A stretch of 64,000 nt of DNA from Anaerococcus tetradius ATCC 35098 (GTDB taxonomy: Bacteria > Bacillota > Clostridia > Tissierellales > Peptoniphilaceae), in contig NZ_GG666295.1 of the NCBI RefSeq assembly GCF_000159095.1, positions 470,827-534,826 of the forward strand. The letters run 5' to 3'. Position numbers and translations under genes: made by a program. The notes under the pieces are model-generated. The model searched no databases. It was not told the origin of the DNA and saw nothing but the letters and a program-made list of their open reading frames with translations. Positions within the stretch are counted from its first letter, which is position 1, and every line of letters begins with the position of its first letter. Below are positions 63,650 to 64,000 of this stretch, one piece after another.

Positions 63650-64000
63650 GACCAAGAGATTTTTATTAAATCTGTTAAATAGGGTGGTTAAGCATGATAT
63701 AATGACCTACTCAGCCGCCCTATCCTTCTACCTCCTCCAAGCCTCAATCCCACTAATGATGGTTCTCGTCAGTGTCCTGTCATATTTTTTGGAGGGTAAG
63801 GAAGATTTAATAATTAATCTTTTAGAATTTCTACCAAAGACTACTAACAAGTTGATTCTTGAAGCTATTGATATCTTGATTGCTTCATCGCAATCACCAA
63901 CCGTTACAACACTTACGATTTTCTTTGCCCTATTTTCTGCCACCTCGGGAGTCAATAAACTTATAAATGCTATAAACCATGCCTATGGCCTAAAGAATAA
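63630..64000 (+). CDS. YihY/BrkB-family membrane protein (partial, runs off the window)
   Basis: An open frame of 123 codons continues to the last base without a stop. It begins MKIKKPKTKRFLLNLLN, then KHDIMTYSAALSFYLLQASIPLMMVL and SATSGVNKLINAINHAYG, which match the YihY/virulence-factor BrkB family (a multi-pass membrane protein of unknown transport role). The start overlaps the S9 peptidase end by 20 bases; the upstream site is weak, so the exact start is uncertain. The C-terminal half is missing. Confidence 0.8.
   Translation, partial: MKIKKPKTKRFLLNLLNRVVKHDIMTYSAALSFYLLQASIPLMMVLVSVLSYFLEGKEDLIINLLEFLPKTTNKLILEAIDILIASSQSPTVTTLTIFFALFSATSGVNKLINAINHAYGLKN

Noticed and set aside
63728-63955. 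Minus-strand frame at the right edge
   Set aside because: The opposite strand carries an open frame with clear YihY/BrkB-family features over the same bases.

Overview
The window is 64 kb of AT-rich chromosome from a low-GC, Gram-positive anaerobe. The protein sequences look most like Peptoniphilaceae (Anaerococcus and relatives, class Tissierellia). I base this on overall style, the dcw gene order, PPDK with its regulatory kinase, cysteine desulfidase, two NSS transporters and long-form HPF; the genus is an inference. No rRNA, tRNA, CRISPR array, insertion sequence or prophage was found. Coding density is high and most genes lie on the minus strand.

Layout: 2-5110 (minus) rarA-asnS-leuS. 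5139-12627 (minus) is a compact division and wall cluster, mraZ-rsmH-ftsL-mraY-murD-murG-ftsQ-ftsZ-nrdR. It starts at a promoter carrying three 10-bp-spaced MraZ boxes and ends at a terminator that overlaps the nrdR stop. 12753-16147 (minus) hflX-yigZ-yebC-lgt. 16318-19239 (plus) a class A PBP; 19402-19665 (minus) a GlsB-like membrane protein; 19840-23230 (plus) a two-component system followed by a degenerate S41-protease-like membrane protein; 23278-24345 (minus) a membrane protein preceded by a perfect 17-bp inverted repeat.

24457-30210 (minus) is the most interesting segment: a translationally coupled four-gene cassette of a TerB_C-domain protein, a DUF2791/BrxD-like ATPase, an Lhr/BrxHI-like SF2 helicase and a protein joining a HEPN-type motif to a PD-(D/E)XK nuclease core. 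It has its own promoter just after a terminator. It resembles a stress or antiviral module but lacks the methylase and phosphatase of BREX.

30346-37196 (minus) carries pyrimidine-nucleoside phosphorylase, a fructosamine-kinase-like protein, a MarR regulator and potABCD. 37390-39853 (plus) carries a DAACS symporter with L-cysteine desulfidase. 39942-43138 (minus) carries mop, ldh, a 50-residue protein, a lipase-like hydrolase and pcp. 43218-43514 (plus) is a rhodanese; 43555-47130 (minus) is csp, a methyltransferase and valS under a T-box. 47587-52705 (plus) is PPDK with its regulator, then an aldehyde dehydrogenase. 52774-61605 (minus) holds two NSS transporters separated by a rod-like, terminator-ended RNA (6S-like candidate), trpS, prfB with its programmed frameshift, secA and hpf. 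61721-64000 (plus) is an S9 peptidase and the start of a YihY/BrkB-family gene that runs off the window.

Several starts were moved on ribosome-binding-site evidence. TTG starts are proposed for trpS, secA, the PPDK regulator and the fructosamine kinase. All functional calls rest on reading motifs by eye; no search was run.
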